From positions 171,443-235,442 of the forward strand of contig NZ_KQ948563.1 in NCBI RefSeq assembly GCF_001514125.1: DNA of 64,000 nucleotides, read 5' to 3'. The stretch's first letter is position 1; every line of letters begins with the position of its first letter. A program made the translations under genes and the position numbers. Positions 36,195-45,032 of the stretch are shown here, piece by piece. Source of the DNA: Streptomyces longwoodensis (GTDB taxonomy: Bacteria > Actinomycetota > Actinomycetes > Streptomycetales > Streptomycetaceae). The notes below the pieces were generated by a model. The model saw only the letters and a program-made list of their open reading frames with translations, made no database searches and was not told the DNA's origin.

Positions 36195-36983
36195 TTAGAG
36201 GCGCCGCCAGCGCCAGGTCGTCGCGGCCTCCAGCGGCTCCAGGGGTGTGACCAGGCGCGGGAGGGTGTTCAGCCCGTCCGGCGGGCCGGTCTGCGGCTCC
36301 ACGCAGACGGCGGCCTCCTGCTCGTCGTAGACGACGACCCACTCCTCGCGGCTGGACACGTTCAGCTCCAGCTGCCCCGGCCAGGTGAGGGTGACGTCGA
36401 CGCCGTCGGGCATCCCGAAGCAGTCGTCCCACGGGCCGGGCTTCGGCTCGACGCGGTTGCCGGTGGGCAGGTGGTCCGCGCCGCGCTCCTCCTGCCAGGC
36501 GGGCGTGAAGTCGAGCGTGACGTCCGCGCCGCCGAGGGTGCGGTGGAACCAGGGGTGCCAGCCGATCTGCGCCGGGAACGACGAGCCGTACGTCTCGACG
36601 GCCATCGTCAGCGTCAGGGCGTCCTCGGTCAGCGCGACCACCTGGGTGACGCGGCCGGGGTAGGGCCACGGGTCGACCAGGTCGTACGTGAGCACCGCCT
36701 CGTCCTGCGAGCGGCGGGCCACGCGCCAGGCGCCGTCGCGGACGGTGCCGTGGATGGCGTGCGGCGGGGCGTTGAGCGGCATCTGGTGGACGGTGGCGCC
36801 GTCGCGGAAGCGGCCGTCGCGGATGCGGCCGCACCACGGGACCATCGGGAAGCAGCCGAAGCGGTCGCCCTGGCGGAGCAGTTCCGTGCCGGCCACGCGG
36901 AGGGAGCCGATGCGTCCGCCGTTGCCCGGCTGTACGACCGCTTCCGCGTCGCCCGCGGTCAGCGTGATGTCTTCGTCACTCAC
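36195..36983 (-). CDS. Aldose 1-epimerase family protein
   Basis: 262 residues, a galactose-mutarotase-like beta-sandwich. The active-site His residues are in NAPPHAIHGTVRD and QIGWHPWFHRTLGG; MVPWCGRIRDGRF is the N-terminal sugar-contact motif. It interconverts anomers of a hexose or hexose-6-phosphate. The substrate is unspecified. It precedes pyrE by 11 nt. Confidence 0.9.
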   Translation of the reverse strand: MSDEDITLTAGDAEAVVQPGNGGRIGSLRVAGTELLRQGDRFGCFPMVPWCGRIRDGRFRDGATVHQMPLNAPPHAIHGTVRDGAWRVARRSQDEAVLTYDLVDPWPYPGRVTQVVALTEDALTLTMAVETYGSSFPAQIGWHPWFHRTLGGADVTLDFTPAWQEERGADHLPTGNRVEPKPGPWDDCFGMPDGVDVTLTWPGQLELNVSSREEWVVVYDEQEAAVCVEPQTGPPDGLNTLPRLVTPLEPLEAATTWRWRRL

Positions 36984-37080
36984 GGGACGACCCTACTGGG
37001 CTGGTCGTCGGGGGGTGAGGGGGCATCGCGCCGTTGGGGTGGCTGGGGGTGTGGTGGAGTGCGGGTGCGTTGGGGTTTTC

Positions 37081-37210
37081 GCGCAGTTCCCCGCGCCCCT
37101 GAGGGGGTGGCTGGAGGTCCGTCGTCGGGTGCGGGTGCGTCGTGGTTCTTTGCGCAGTTCCCCGCGCCCCTGAGGGGACTGGGCGCGCGGTTCCTCGCGC
37201 TGCTGCGGGG
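37081..37210. repeat. ~70-bp repeat array, copy 2 (inverted)
   Basis: Two units start at about 37081 and 37152 and a degenerate third at about 37189. They contain GCGCAGTTCCCCGCG and CCCCTGAGGGG with the spacer GTCGTCGGGTGCGGGTGCG. Read on the other strand this is the same repeat as at 32622-32810. It lies between the aldose epimerase and SRPBCC genes. Confidence 0.9.
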
Positions 37211-37211
37211 C

Positions 37212-38036
37212 TCAGCGGCGGCGGCGTAGGGCTCTGGTGACCACGATGGCCGAGGCCAGGGCCAGGGCCGCTGCGGGGGCCGCCCAGCGGAGTGTTTCCG
37301 TGGGCACGACCGTCTGGGGGGCCGGGACGGGGGCGTAGCGGCCGCGGGGTGGGGCGTGGTCGACCTCCTCCGCGCTGCGGCCGATCATCGTGCGGCGGGC
37401 GTGCGCGGCCTCGGCGGGCGGCTCGGGCGAGTCGGTGAAGTCGTCCTCGGCCGACGGGTCCAGTGCGGGCGGCGGGACCTCGGCCTCGAAGACCGACGCC
37501 CGCTTCCCCTGCTCGGGCTCGGGCTCGTCGGACGCTTCGGGCTCCCCCGGCCCTCCGGGGGCGTCCGGCTCTCCGGGGGTCCCGGACGCTTCCGGCTCCG
37601 CCGGGTCCCCGGCCCCCGCGTCGCCCAGGTTCTCCGCGAAGCGGGTCAGCAGGCGGCGGGTCGTCGCGTCCACGGTGTCGGGCTCGAGTTCGGTGATGCG
37701 GCCGTCGGCCGTCGCCGTGCCGTGGACGTGGAGGGTGCTGCCGCCGTCGGCCTCCGTGACCCGGAGGGTCAGCGCGAGGATGACCGTGCCCGTGCCGCGG
37801 GCCTCGGTCGCGTCGCCCTCGACGGTGAACGCGTCGTCGTCGCCGGGGGAGACGCGCAGCTCGCCCCGGTAGGTGATGGTGTGGCCGCCGACGCGGACCC
37901 TGAGCCGCCCGGCGACGGGCTGTTCGGCGCCCGCGTCCCGCTGGAGCCCGGGAACCGCACGGGCCACCTGCGCGGGGTCGGCGAGGGACGCCCTCAGCCG
38001 GTCGGGCGGGACCGGAACGAACACCTCATGCTCCAT
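37212..38036 (-). CDS. SRPBCC (CoxG-like) protein with C-terminal membrane anchor
   Basis: 274 residues. The first ~145 residues are a START/SRPBCC fold of the CO-dehydrogenase subunit G type (FVPVPPDRLRASLADPAQVARAVPG). A long Glu/Pro/Gly/Ser-rich linker follows (about 145-215), then a C-terminal membrane helix (WAAPAAALALASAIVVTRAL) with an Arg tail, giving a tail-anchored topology. Members bind hydrophobic ligands or help insert Mo cofactor enzymes, but no coxLMS genes are nearby. The start is ATG 38036. Confidence 0.85.
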   Translation of the reverse strand: MEHEVFVPVPPDRLRASLADPAQVARAVPGLQRDAGAEQPVAGRLRVRVGGHTITYRGELRVSPGDDDAFTVEGDATEARGTGTVILALTLRVTEADGGSTLHVHGTATADGRITELEPDTVDATTRRLLTRFAENLGDAGAGDPAEPEASGTPGEPDAPGGPGEPEASDEPEPEQGKRASVFEAEVPPPALDPSAEDDFTDSPEPPAEAAHARRTMIGRSAEEVDHAPPRGRYAPVPAPQTVVPTETLRWAAPAAALALASAIVVTRALRRRR

Positions 38037-38088
38037 GTCGCTGGAGCCTACCCAGCGGGCGTGGAAAAGCACCCGCCGTGACCGAGGT

Positions 38089-39723
38089 TCAGTACCGGGG
38101 GTGCACCAGGGTGGACGCCCGCAGTCCGGTCACCCGGAGCCGTTCGGCGGACCGCCCGTCGGCCGTCAGACCGGCCTGGGTGAGGGTGCGCGGGCGGGGC
38201 CCCTCCGCGGGGAGCCGCAGGGCGGGCGCGCGCTCGGCGGAGGCCAGCACGAACCCCCAGTCGCGGGGCGCCCCGGAGGCGCCGGACGGCCGGTCGGCAC
38301 CGGCCGCGGGGCCCGGTCGGCGGCCGTCGACGACGTAGGGCGCGGTGTGCAGGCCGGCGGCGCGGACCGTCGCCTCCACGGTCCAGAAGGCGCGCGAGCG
38401 GCCGGCGGCCGGGCCGGCGTGCACGACGAGCCGCCCGTGCGGGGCGAGCGCGCGGCGGACGAGGCCGTAGAACTCCTGGGAGTAGAGCTTGGTGCTCTCG
38501 GTGAGGCCGGGGTCGGGCAGGTCGGCGACGACGACGTCGTAACGGCCGGGCGGGGTGACGCGCAGCCGGTGGAAGGCGCCGTCGACGGTGACGTGGAGGC
38601 GCGGGTCGCCGTACGCGTGCGCGTTGAGGCGGGCGAGGCCGGGGTCGGTGCGGGCCAGGCGGACCACCTCGGGGTCCAGCTCGACGAGGTCCAGGCGGCG
38701 CACGCCGGGCCGGGCCAGCACCTCGCGGGCGGCCAGCCCGTCGCCGCCGCCGAGGACGAGCACACGCGCGTGGGGGCCGGCGAGGGCGGGGCGGACCAGG
38801 GCCTCGTGGTAGCGGCGTTCGTCGGCGCCGACGCGGAGGCGGCCGTCGAGGTAGAGGCCGAGGGGCCGGCCGCGGGTGCCGCCGGTGAGGACGATCTCCT
38901 GGACGGGGCTGCGCACGGCCACGCGGACGTCGGAGCCGTAGACCGCGTGGCGTGCGGCCTGCTCGAAGTCGTCGACGAGGGCGGCCGCGGCGGCCAGCAG
39001 CAGGAGCGTGCCGAGGGTGGCGGCGAGCAGGACGCGGCGGGCCCGGCGGGTGAGGTCGCGGCGGAACAGGCCGAGGACCAGCGCGCCGCCCGCGACGACG
39101 TTGACGGCGCCGGTGAGCAGGGAGCTGGTCAGCTGGCCCAGCAGGGGCAGCAGCAGGAAGGGGAAGGCGAGGCCGCCGACCAGCGCGCCGACGTAGTCCG
39201 CGGCGAACAGGTCGGCCACCGCGCCGCCCGCGTCCTGGCGGCGGATGCGCTGGATCAGCTCCATCAGCAGTGGCACCTCGGCGCCGATGAGCAGCCCGAT
39301 GGCCAGGGAGAAGGCGACCAGCAGCAGCCGCGGTCCGTCGGCCCACACGCCGCCCCAGTCGCCCGTCCAGGCGAAGACCGCGTACAGCGCCATGGCACTG
39401 GAGCCGCCGATCAGCGCGAGGGACGTCTCCAGGGCGGCGAACCCGGCCGCCGCGAACCGGCGCAGCCGCTTGGCGGCGAGCGAGCCGATGCCCATGGCGA
39501 ACACCATGACCGACAGCACGACGGACGCCTGGGTGACCGAGTCGCCCATCAAGTACGAGGCGAGGGCGACCAGTTCGAGCTCGTAGACCAGCCCGCAGGC
39601 CGCGCAGACGAACACGCAGGCGAGGACCAGGAACCGCCCCGTCGCCGGCCGGACGGGCAGCCGCGCGGGAGCACGCCAGGGGGGTGGGGCGCCGGGCGGT
39701 GCGGGGGCGTGCGGGTCGATCAC
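38089..39723 (-). CDS. Membrane-bound spermidine-synthase-like protein
   Basis: 544 residues. About seven membrane segments (residues ~30-245) are fused to a C-terminal aminopropyltransferase/Rossmann domain: HARVLVLGGGDGLAAREVL (nucleotide loop), LVELDPEVV, DVVVADLPDP and LYSQEFYGLV. The fold is that of spermidine synthase, but membrane-fused members have no proven polyamine activity. The start is GTG 39723. It lies downstream of DUF2617, a frequent neighbour of such genes in actinobacteria. Confidence 0.9.
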   Translation of the reverse strand: MIDPHAPAPPGAPPPWRAPARLPVRPATGRFLVLACVFVCAACGLVYELELVALASYLMGDSVTQASVVLSVMVFAMGIGSLAAKRLRRFAAAGFAALETSLALIGGSSAMALYAVFAWTGDWGGVWADGPRLLLVAFSLAIGLLIGAEVPLLMELIQRIRRQDAGGAVADLFAADYVGALVGGLAFPFLLLPLLGQLTSSLLTGAVNVVAGGALVLGLFRRDLTRRARRVLLAATLGTLLLLAAAAALVDDFEQAARHAVYGSDVRVAVRSPVQEIVLTGGTRGRPLGLYLDGRLRVGADERRYHEALVRPALAGPHARVLVLGGGDGLAAREVLARPGVRRLDLVELDPEVVRLARTDPGLARLNAHAYGDPRLHVTVDGAFHRLRVTPPGRYDVVVADLPDPGLTESTKLYSQEFYGLVRRALAPHGRLVVHAGPAAGRSRAFWTVEATVRAAGLHTAPYVVDGRRPGPAAGADRPSGASGAPRDWGFVLASAERAPALRLPAEGPRPRTLTQAGLTADGRSAERLRVTGLRASTLVHPRY

Positions 39724-39763
39724 GACTGCGACGTTACGTCACGGGTCCGGCACGCCCGGTCAC

Positions 39764-39775
39764 CCACACGTGTGG
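39764..39775. promoter_or_regulatory. CCACACGTGTGG palindrome upstream of the spermidine-synthase-like gene
   Basis: A perfect 12-bp palindrome 41 nt upstream of the GTG at 39723. Its 10-bp core matches the palindrome at 14450-14459 upstream of the Ser/Thr kinase. A candidate operator. Confidence 0.4.
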
Positions 39776-39802
39776 AACGGGAGAAGGGTGGGGTGTTCGG
39801 GT

Positions 39803-40372
39803 TTATTCCGCGCCACCGCGCGCGCCGTCACTCCGGAGCGCCGCGCGCGGCGCGCGTCGCGCCGCCGGTACGCGCACGCCGACCCGGGTCCGGGTCGCCA
39901 CCACCTGCCCGTCCTGGGGGTACGCGTGCCAGGTCCGCCAGTGCACGTGGGTGCCCTGACGGTGCGCCAGCAGGGCGGTGAAGGCGTGCGGACTGCCGGG
40001 GAACACCCCGACGAGGCCGTGCGGGTGGTCGGAGACGAGGGCCAGGAGTTCCTGCGCACGGCCCGCGAAGGAGTCCGGCGGCAGCGCCTCGACGCGCGCG
40101 GCGAACTCGTACTCCCAGCCGCCCACCCGCTTGGCCACGCCCAGCGGGAGGGGCGTGCTGCTGCCCGCGATGCACGCGACCGTCTCCGAACAGCGGCCCC
40201 GTTCCTCCTCGAGGAGCACCTGGTGCGAGGCGCCGAGGAGCCTTAACTGCAGGCGGCTGCCCGCGAGTTCAAGGTCGAGCGAGGCCAGCGCGGGGAGCGG
40301 CTCGCGTCCCAGGGCCCAGGCGAGGTCGGCCGCGCGCGTGTCGGTGTAGGAGGTGTTCAGGGTCGTGAGCAT
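39803..40372 (-). CDS. DUF2617 family protein with a TTA codon
   Basis: 189 residues. It carries the family features LGASHQVLLEEERGRCSETVACI, GGWEYEFAARVE and GTHVHWRTWHAYPQ. Function unknown; it is regularly found beside membrane spermidine-synthase-like genes. Leu43 is encoded by TTA (40244-40246), so translation may depend on the bldA tRNA. The C-terminus is Arg/Ala-rich. The start is ATG 40372. Confidence 0.88.
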   Translation of the reverse strand: MLTTLNTSYTDTRAADLAWALGREPLPALASLDLELAGSRLQLRLLGASHQVLLEEERGRCSETVACIAGSSTPLPLGVAKRVGGWEYEFAARVEALPPDSFAGRAQELLALVSDHPHGLVGVFPGSPHAFTALLAHRQGTHVHWRTWHAYPQDGQVVATRTRVGVRVPAARRAPRAALRSDGARGGAE

Positions 40373-40574
40373 GGATCGGCTCCGCTAGCACGCAAGAGGG
40401 GTAAGTCCGGAGGGAATCATGAACGCCGGTGCGGCCACAGCGTTTTTACCCAACTTCGTGTGGTTTCCATCCCTCAGGGGGCTCCCCAGCTCACCTGTTC
40501 ACCCACCCCGCGCGCCGCACGTCACCGGCGTACGCCCGGCCCGCGCCGGTGACGTGACGGCCCTGCCGCCGGGG

Positions 40575-40847
40575 TCAGTTGCCCCCGCCGCACCCACCGC
40601 CGCCGCACGAGGACCCGCCGCCGCAGGAGTGGCCGCCCCCGCAGGAGTGCCCTCCCCCGTGGTGGCCGCCCGAGCCGCAGGACGACCCCCCGTCACCGCC
40701 GCCGGCCCACCAGCTGCCGCCGTCCCCGCTGCCCCAGCCGCGCCGGCCGGCCGGGCGCCGGACCCCGGCCGACGGGCGCCGCGCCACCGCCGTGAGCCCG
40801 ACGACGAGCACCACCGCGACCACCACCAGGCTGATGCCGAAGATCAT
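40575..40847 (-). CDS. Small one-TM protein with Cys/Gly/His-rich tail
   Basis: 90 residues. An N-terminal membrane helix (MIFGISLVVVAVVLVVGLTAV) is followed by a short basic linker and a tail of Gly with six Cys and four His residues, in repeats of the type GGHSCGGG and SSCGGGGC. GGAGG stands 8 nt before ATG 40847. The tail resembles a metal-binding or intermolecularly cross-linking segment; function unknown. The gene is upstream of DUF2617 with a 202-nt gap and divergent from the class I aminotransferase. Confidence 0.75.
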   Translation of the reverse strand: MIFGISLVVVAVVLVVGLTAVARRPSAGVRRPAGRRGWGSGDGGSWWAGGGDGGSSCGSGGHHGGGHSCGGGHSCGGGSSCGGGGCGGGN

Positions 40848-40996
40848 GGCCCCGCCCTCCTTCCGTTCCCCCGAAGCGGCCCCCCGTGGGCGCCCCGTGC
40901 GGTCCCCGACCGCTTGCGTGCACGGGGGATGCCCGGCCGCCCGAACGGCCAAAGCACACTTGAGGAACTCCAGAGCTTCGGCGCAGGATGGCCGCC

Positions 40997-42181
40997 ATGA
41001 CCTCCAGCGCACGTCCCTTCCTCAACCGCCGGCTCGCCGAGTTCGGGACCACGATCTTCGCCGAGATGTCGGCGCTGGCCCTGCGGACGGGGTCGATCAA
41101 CCTCGGGCAGGGCTTCCCCGACACGGACGGTCCCGAGGAGATCCGGGAGGCGGCGGTGCGCGCCCTGCGCGACGGCCGCGGCAACCAGTACCCGCCGGGC
41201 CCCGGCGTGCCCGAGCTGCGCCACGCCGTCGCGGACCACCAGCTGCGCCGCTACGGGCTGGCGTACGACCCCGACACCGAGGTGCTGGTCACCGCGGGCG
41301 CCACCGAGGCGATCGCGGCGTCGCTGCTGGCGCTGCTGGAGCCGGGCGACGAGGTCGTGGCGCTGGAGCCGTACTACGACTCCTACGCGGCCTGCATCGC
41401 GATGGCCGGCGCGCGCCGCGTGCCGGTCACCCTGCGCCCCTCCGAGGGCCGCTTCCGGCTGGACCTGGACGAGCTGCGCGACGCGGTCACCGACCGCACC
41501 CGGCTGCTGCTGCTCAACACCCCGCACAACCCGACGGGCACGGTCCTCACCCGCGCGGAGCTGGCCGCCGTCGCCGAACTGGCCGTCGAGCGCGATCTGC
41601 TGGTGGTGACGGACGAGGTGTACGAGCACCTGGTGTTCGACGACGCCGAGCACGTGCCGCTGGCCACGCTGCCGGGGATGCGCGAGCGGACGGTGACGCT
41701 GGGCAGCGCCGGCAAGAGCTTCTCGTTCACCGGCTGGAAGGTCGGCTGGGTGACGGCGCCCGCGCCGCTGGTCACGGCGGTGCGCTCGGCCAAGCAGTAC
41801 CTGACGTACGTGGCGTCGGGCCCGTTCCAGTACGCGGTCGCGGAGGCCCTGGCACTGCCGGAGACCTACTTCGAGGACTTCCGCGCCGACATGCGGGCCA
41901 AGCGCGACCTGCTGGCCGGGGGCCTGGCGGAGGCGGGCTTCGGGGTCTACGTCCCGTCCGGCACGTACTTCGTCACCACCGACGTCCGCCCGCTCGGCGA
42001 GACCGACGGCGTCGCCTTCTGCCGCTCGCTGCCGGAGCGCGCGGGCGTGGTGGCCATCCCGAACGCGGTCTTCTACGACCACCGCGAGGAGGGCGCGCCG
42101 TTCGTCCGGTTCGCGTTCTGCAAGCGCACGGAGGTCTTGCAGGATGCGGTGACCCGGCTCAAGGGCCTGGCGCACGCGTGA
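40997..42181 (+). CDS. Class I/II PLP-dependent aminotransferase
   Basis: 394 residues from ATG 40997, with AGGA 9 nt upstream (ATG 40988 is also in frame). Signatures are INLGQGFPDTDGPEEI, NQYPPGPGVPELRHAV, the PLP contacts NTPHNPTGTV and DEVYEHLVF, and the lysine in GSAGKSFSFTGWKVGW. It groups by pattern with N-succinyl-diaminopimelate aminotransferases and kynurenine aminotransferases. Either role is possible; a kynurenine link is suggested only by kyn genes ~9 kb away. Confidence 0.92.
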   Translation: MTSSARPFLNRRLAEFGTTIFAEMSALALRTGSINLGQGFPDTDGPEEIREAAVRALRDGRGNQYPPGPGVPELRHAVADHQLRRYGLAYDPDTEVLVTAGATEAIAASLLALLEPGDEVVALEPYYDSYAACIAMAGARRVPVTLRPSEGRFRLDLDELRDAVTDRTRLLLLNTPHNPTGTVLTRAELAAVAELAVERDLLVVTDEVYEHLVFDDAEHVPLATLPGMRERTVTLGSAGKSFSFTGWKVGWVTAPAPLVTAVRSAKQYLTYVASGPFQYAVAEALALPETYFEDFRADMRAKRDLLAGGLAEAGFGVYVPSGTYFVTTDVRPLGETDGVAFCRSLPERAGVVAIPNAVFYDHREEGAPFVRFAFCKRTEVLQDAVTRLKGLAHA

Positions 42182-42210
42182 GCGACGCCGACGCGTCCGT
42201 TAACTCGTCT

Positions 42211-42555
42211 TCACTCGTCGGCGAAGCCGAAGCTGCGCCACAGCCCGGTGGAGTGGACTGCCGCGTCCGAGGACTGCTGCGAGAGGTAGGTGCTCCCCCC
42301 GCCCTCCGGCACGGTGCAGTCCTCCGTGGTGTACAGGACGATGTTGCTCAGCATGTGGTTGTCGACGTGGGTCACGCCCTGCGGGAACCGGTGGCACGTG
42401 CCGGTCGGCGGGTTCGACAGGGTCTCGACGAGCCGGTCGCCGTTGCGGGCCATGAGCTGGCCGGACGCGTTGTCGGCGCACCCGGTCAGCACGGTGCCGA
42501 GCAGGGCGGACAGGGCGATGCCGGCGAGCGCGGCCGACGACCGTGGAGCGCGCAT
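42211..42555 (-). CDS. Small lipoprotein of unknown function
   Basis: 114 residues. A signal peptide ends in the lipobox LTGC at residues ~22-25, giving a lipid-anchored extracytoplasmic protein. The mature part has two more cysteines (TCHRF, EDCTVP) that could form a disulfide. It is convergent with the aminotransferase and follows the antiporter gene on the same strand after 106 nt. Confidence 0.82.
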   Translation of the reverse strand: MRAPRSSAALAGIALSALLGTVLTGCADNASGQLMARNGDRLVETLSNPPTGTCHRFPQGVTHVDNHMLSNIVLYTTEDCTVPEGGGSTYLSQQSSDAAVHSTGLWRSFGFADE

Positions 42556-42661
42556 CGGTCCTCCAGTAGGGGTGGGGGGACGGCCGCGCCGTCGTGCTGC
42601 GCCGTCGGTTTCCCCCCACCACCCACTATCCGCCGCGGTCGGCGAACCCGCCCGCCGACCG

Positions 42662-44416
42662 TCAGCCGCCCGGCGTCAGCAGGACCAGGGTGTCCTGGGG
42701 ATCGACGTGCGGCGGGCCGCCCTGCGTCACGGGCTCCAGCCGGTGACCGGGACGGACGACGAACAGCAGGTCGCTGCCGCTCGGCACGGGCTCCCGGGCG
42801 GGCACGGCCACGATGCCGGCGCCGTCGTGGTGCCTGCGGGCCAGGGCGCGGCCCGACAGCCGCGGCCCGAACAGCACCTCGCCGTCTCCGTACGGGACCA
42901 CCGCACCCCGGCTGTCGGCCGCGGGGCCGACGCGGTACACCGGCCCCTCGACACCGCCGCGCAGGATCGTGCTCGCCAGCACGTTGAAGTCGTCCTCCCC
43001 GGTGAGGAGGTACACGCCGGTCACGCCCTCCCACGCGGCGCCGGGACCGGTCGCGTCGGCCAGCATCTCCCCCGGCGCGAGTTCGAGCCCGGCCCGCTCG
43101 ATGCGCTCGCGCTGCTCGTGCCGGCCCGCCCACATCAGCACCTCCATGCCGGTGGACCTCAGGGTCGCCGCGAGGTCGACGACCCAGGGGTCCCCGCCGA
43201 CCAGGAGGGGGCGCGAACGGGACGGGCGCACCACGCGCAGCAGCCGGGCCACGGGGGCGGCCGTCAGGCCGTAGAGCGTGACGGTGGCGACGATGACGAC
43301 GAAGGTCGCCGGGAGGATCCTCGCCGCGCCGCCGACGTGCCGGGCGACCAGGGCGGACGTGAAGGTCGAGGCGGTGGCGGCCGCGACGATCCCGCGGGGC
43401 GCCATCCACCCGAGGAAGCCCCGCTCGACGCGCGACAGGTCGGTGCGGGCGGTGCACAGCGCGACGACGAGGGGACGTACGACGACGACCAGGAAGGCCG
43501 CGAGCCCGAGCGCGGGCAGCCCCACGTGCCGCAGCGACGCGGGGGAGATCGTGGCCGAGATCGAGGTGAAGAGCAGCCCGATGACGAGGCTGACCAGGGT
43601 CTCGAAGAACGTCCGGCGCACGGGTACGTCGATGCGGGCGAGGTTGGCCACCGCCAGGCCCATCAGCACGGCGGCGATGAGCCCGGAGTCGTCCTGGACG
43701 ACGTCGCACGCGGCCGCGACACCGATCACGACGGCCAGCTGGGCCGTGGTGCCGAGCACCTCGCCGGGCCGCGCCAGCCGGAACACGGCCCACAACACGG
43801 CCGCCCCGGCCACGCCTCCCGCCACGCCCGTGCCCAGGCTGGCCAGGAAGTGCAGGACGCCGCGGGACGCCGTGGGCTGGGTGCTGGCGTCGACGGCCCG
43901 GAAGACGAGCGCGCCGAGGATGCCCCCGACGGGGTCGATGAGGGACCCCTCCCACACGAGGATGTGCCGGAGGCGGTCGGCGGGCCGTACGAGGGCGAGC
44001 AGGGGCCCGACGACGGTGGGCCCCGACACCACCAGGACGGCCCCCAGCGTGATGGCCGCACCGCGCGACATGTCCAGCAGCGGGACGGCGAGGGCGGCGC
44101 CGAGGAGGCAGGTGACGGGGACACCGAGCCAGATCAGCCGGCTGACGACCCGGCGGTTGTGTCCCTTCAGCCGGCCGAGGTCCAGGCCGAGCCCGGCGTC
44201 GTAGAGGATCACGGCGACGCCGAGGGACACCAGCGGGGAGAACGCCGTGCCGAGCAGCTGCCGCGGGTCGACGACGTCGGTCAGGGCGCCGGCCGTGAAG
44301 CCGGCCGGCAGCAGGACGATGAGCGCGGGGATGCGCAGCACGCCGGCCAGCAGCTGGGAGCCGACGGCGAGGACCACCAGCAGGCCCACGCCGAGGAACA
44401 CGTCATCCGTCGTCAC
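42662..44416 (-). CDS. CPA-type cation/proton antiporter with TrkA-like C-terminus
   Basis: 584 residues. About 12 hydrophobic segments occupy residues 1-385; the ion-binding region includes GLGLDLGRLKGHNRRVV and VWEGSLIDPVGGILGAL, with the Asp in LIDPVG typical of Na+/H+ antiporters. Residues ~400-580 form a cytoplasmic TrkA-N/TrkA-C-like domain (RPLLVGGDPWVVDLAATLRSTG ... VVRPGHRLEPV). It probably exports Na+ or K+ against protons, gated by a nucleotide or by pH. Confidence 0.92.
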   Translation of the reverse strand: MTTDDVFLGVGLLVVLAVGSQLLAGVLRIPALIVLLPAGFTAGALTDVVDPRQLLGTAFSPLVSLGVAVILYDAGLGLDLGRLKGHNRRVVSRLIWLGVPVTCLLGAALAVPLLDMSRGAAITLGAVLVVSGPTVVGPLLALVRPADRLRHILVWEGSLIDPVGGILGALVFRAVDASTQPTASRGVLHFLASLGTGVAGGVAGAAVLWAVFRLARPGEVLGTTAQLAVVIGVAAACDVVQDDSGLIAAVLMGLAVANLARIDVPVRRTFFETLVSLVIGLLFTSISATISPASLRHVGLPALGLAAFLVVVVRPLVVALCTARTDLSRVERGFLGWMAPRGIVAAATASTFTSALVARHVGGAARILPATFVVIVATVTLYGLTAAPVARLLRVVRPSRSRPLLVGGDPWVVDLAATLRSTGMEVLMWAGRHEQRERIERAGLELAPGEMLADATGPGAAWEGVTGVYLLTGEDDFNVLASTILRGGVEGPVYRVGPAADSRGAVVPYGDGEVLFGPRLSGRALARRHHDGAGIVAVPAREPVPSGSDLLFVVRPGHRLEPVTQGGPPHVDPQDTLVLLTPGG

Positions 44417-45032
44417 GAGCCATCCCTTGGGCGAGGTCGGCAGCGGGGAGGGGCGCCCCGCGCGGCCCCGGGCCTCCCCGGCCGGGGCGACGGCGGCGAC
44501 CGGGATGTGCCGCGGCCGGCCGCGGCCGGTGGGGCCCGCACCGCCTTGCGGCAGGGGCAGATCCGCTGGACAGGACAGTGCATCGGCGCCGCGGACGCCG
44601 GCGCGACGCGCCCGGCCGGTCCGCTTCGGCCACGGACGTCACCCCGGTGGCCCAGGTGCGGCACGACCGGCGGGAAGCCGCCCGGGGCGCGGTGGCCGAC
44701 GCAGGAGCCCCGGCGCGACGGCCGTCCGGACGACACGGCTCCGGCCCGCCCGACGCCCCGCCCGCCGATGGGTCCAGCCCGCCCGACGCCCCGCCCACCG
44801 ATGAGCCCGGCGCGCCCGACGCCCCGCCAGACGCCCCACCCGCCGATGAGCCCGGCCCTGACGACACCGCCCTGGCGCGACGCCCCGCCAGGCACGCCGC
44901 CCACCGCAAGCCCCACCCACGAGCCCCGCCCCTCGCGACACCACCCGACCCCGCCCGACGCCCCGTCAGACCCGCCACCCGCCTGGCGCAGACCCGCTCG
45001 CGCCCCCGGCAGGGGCACGGCATCGTGCGGGT
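44417..45032. other. 616-nt low-complexity gap between antiporter and mannosyltransferase
   Basis: No supportable gene. All six frames give Arg/Ala/Pro-rich translations without recognisable domains. The gap contains a 33-bp tandem repeat (44752-44859). It lies between divergent genes and should contain both promoters. Confidence 0.6.
44752..44859. repeat. 33-bp GC-rich tandem repeat
   Basis: Unit 1 is 44752-44784 and unit 2 is 44785-44817. Unit 3 (44818-44859) carries a 9-bp insertion. Each begins GACGCCCCGCC and contains GCCGATG or ACCGATG followed by a CCxG-rich stretch. It is probably slippage-generated, upstream of the mannosyltransferase gene. Confidence 0.85.

Noticed and set aside
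40419..41000. Plus-strand frame with a good GGAGGG ribosome site and start MNAGAATAFLPNF
   Set aside because: After about 50 codons it becomes the antisense of the Cys/Gly-rich gene and turns Pro/Ala-rich. A very short leader peptide cannot be excluded, but there is no support for a protein.
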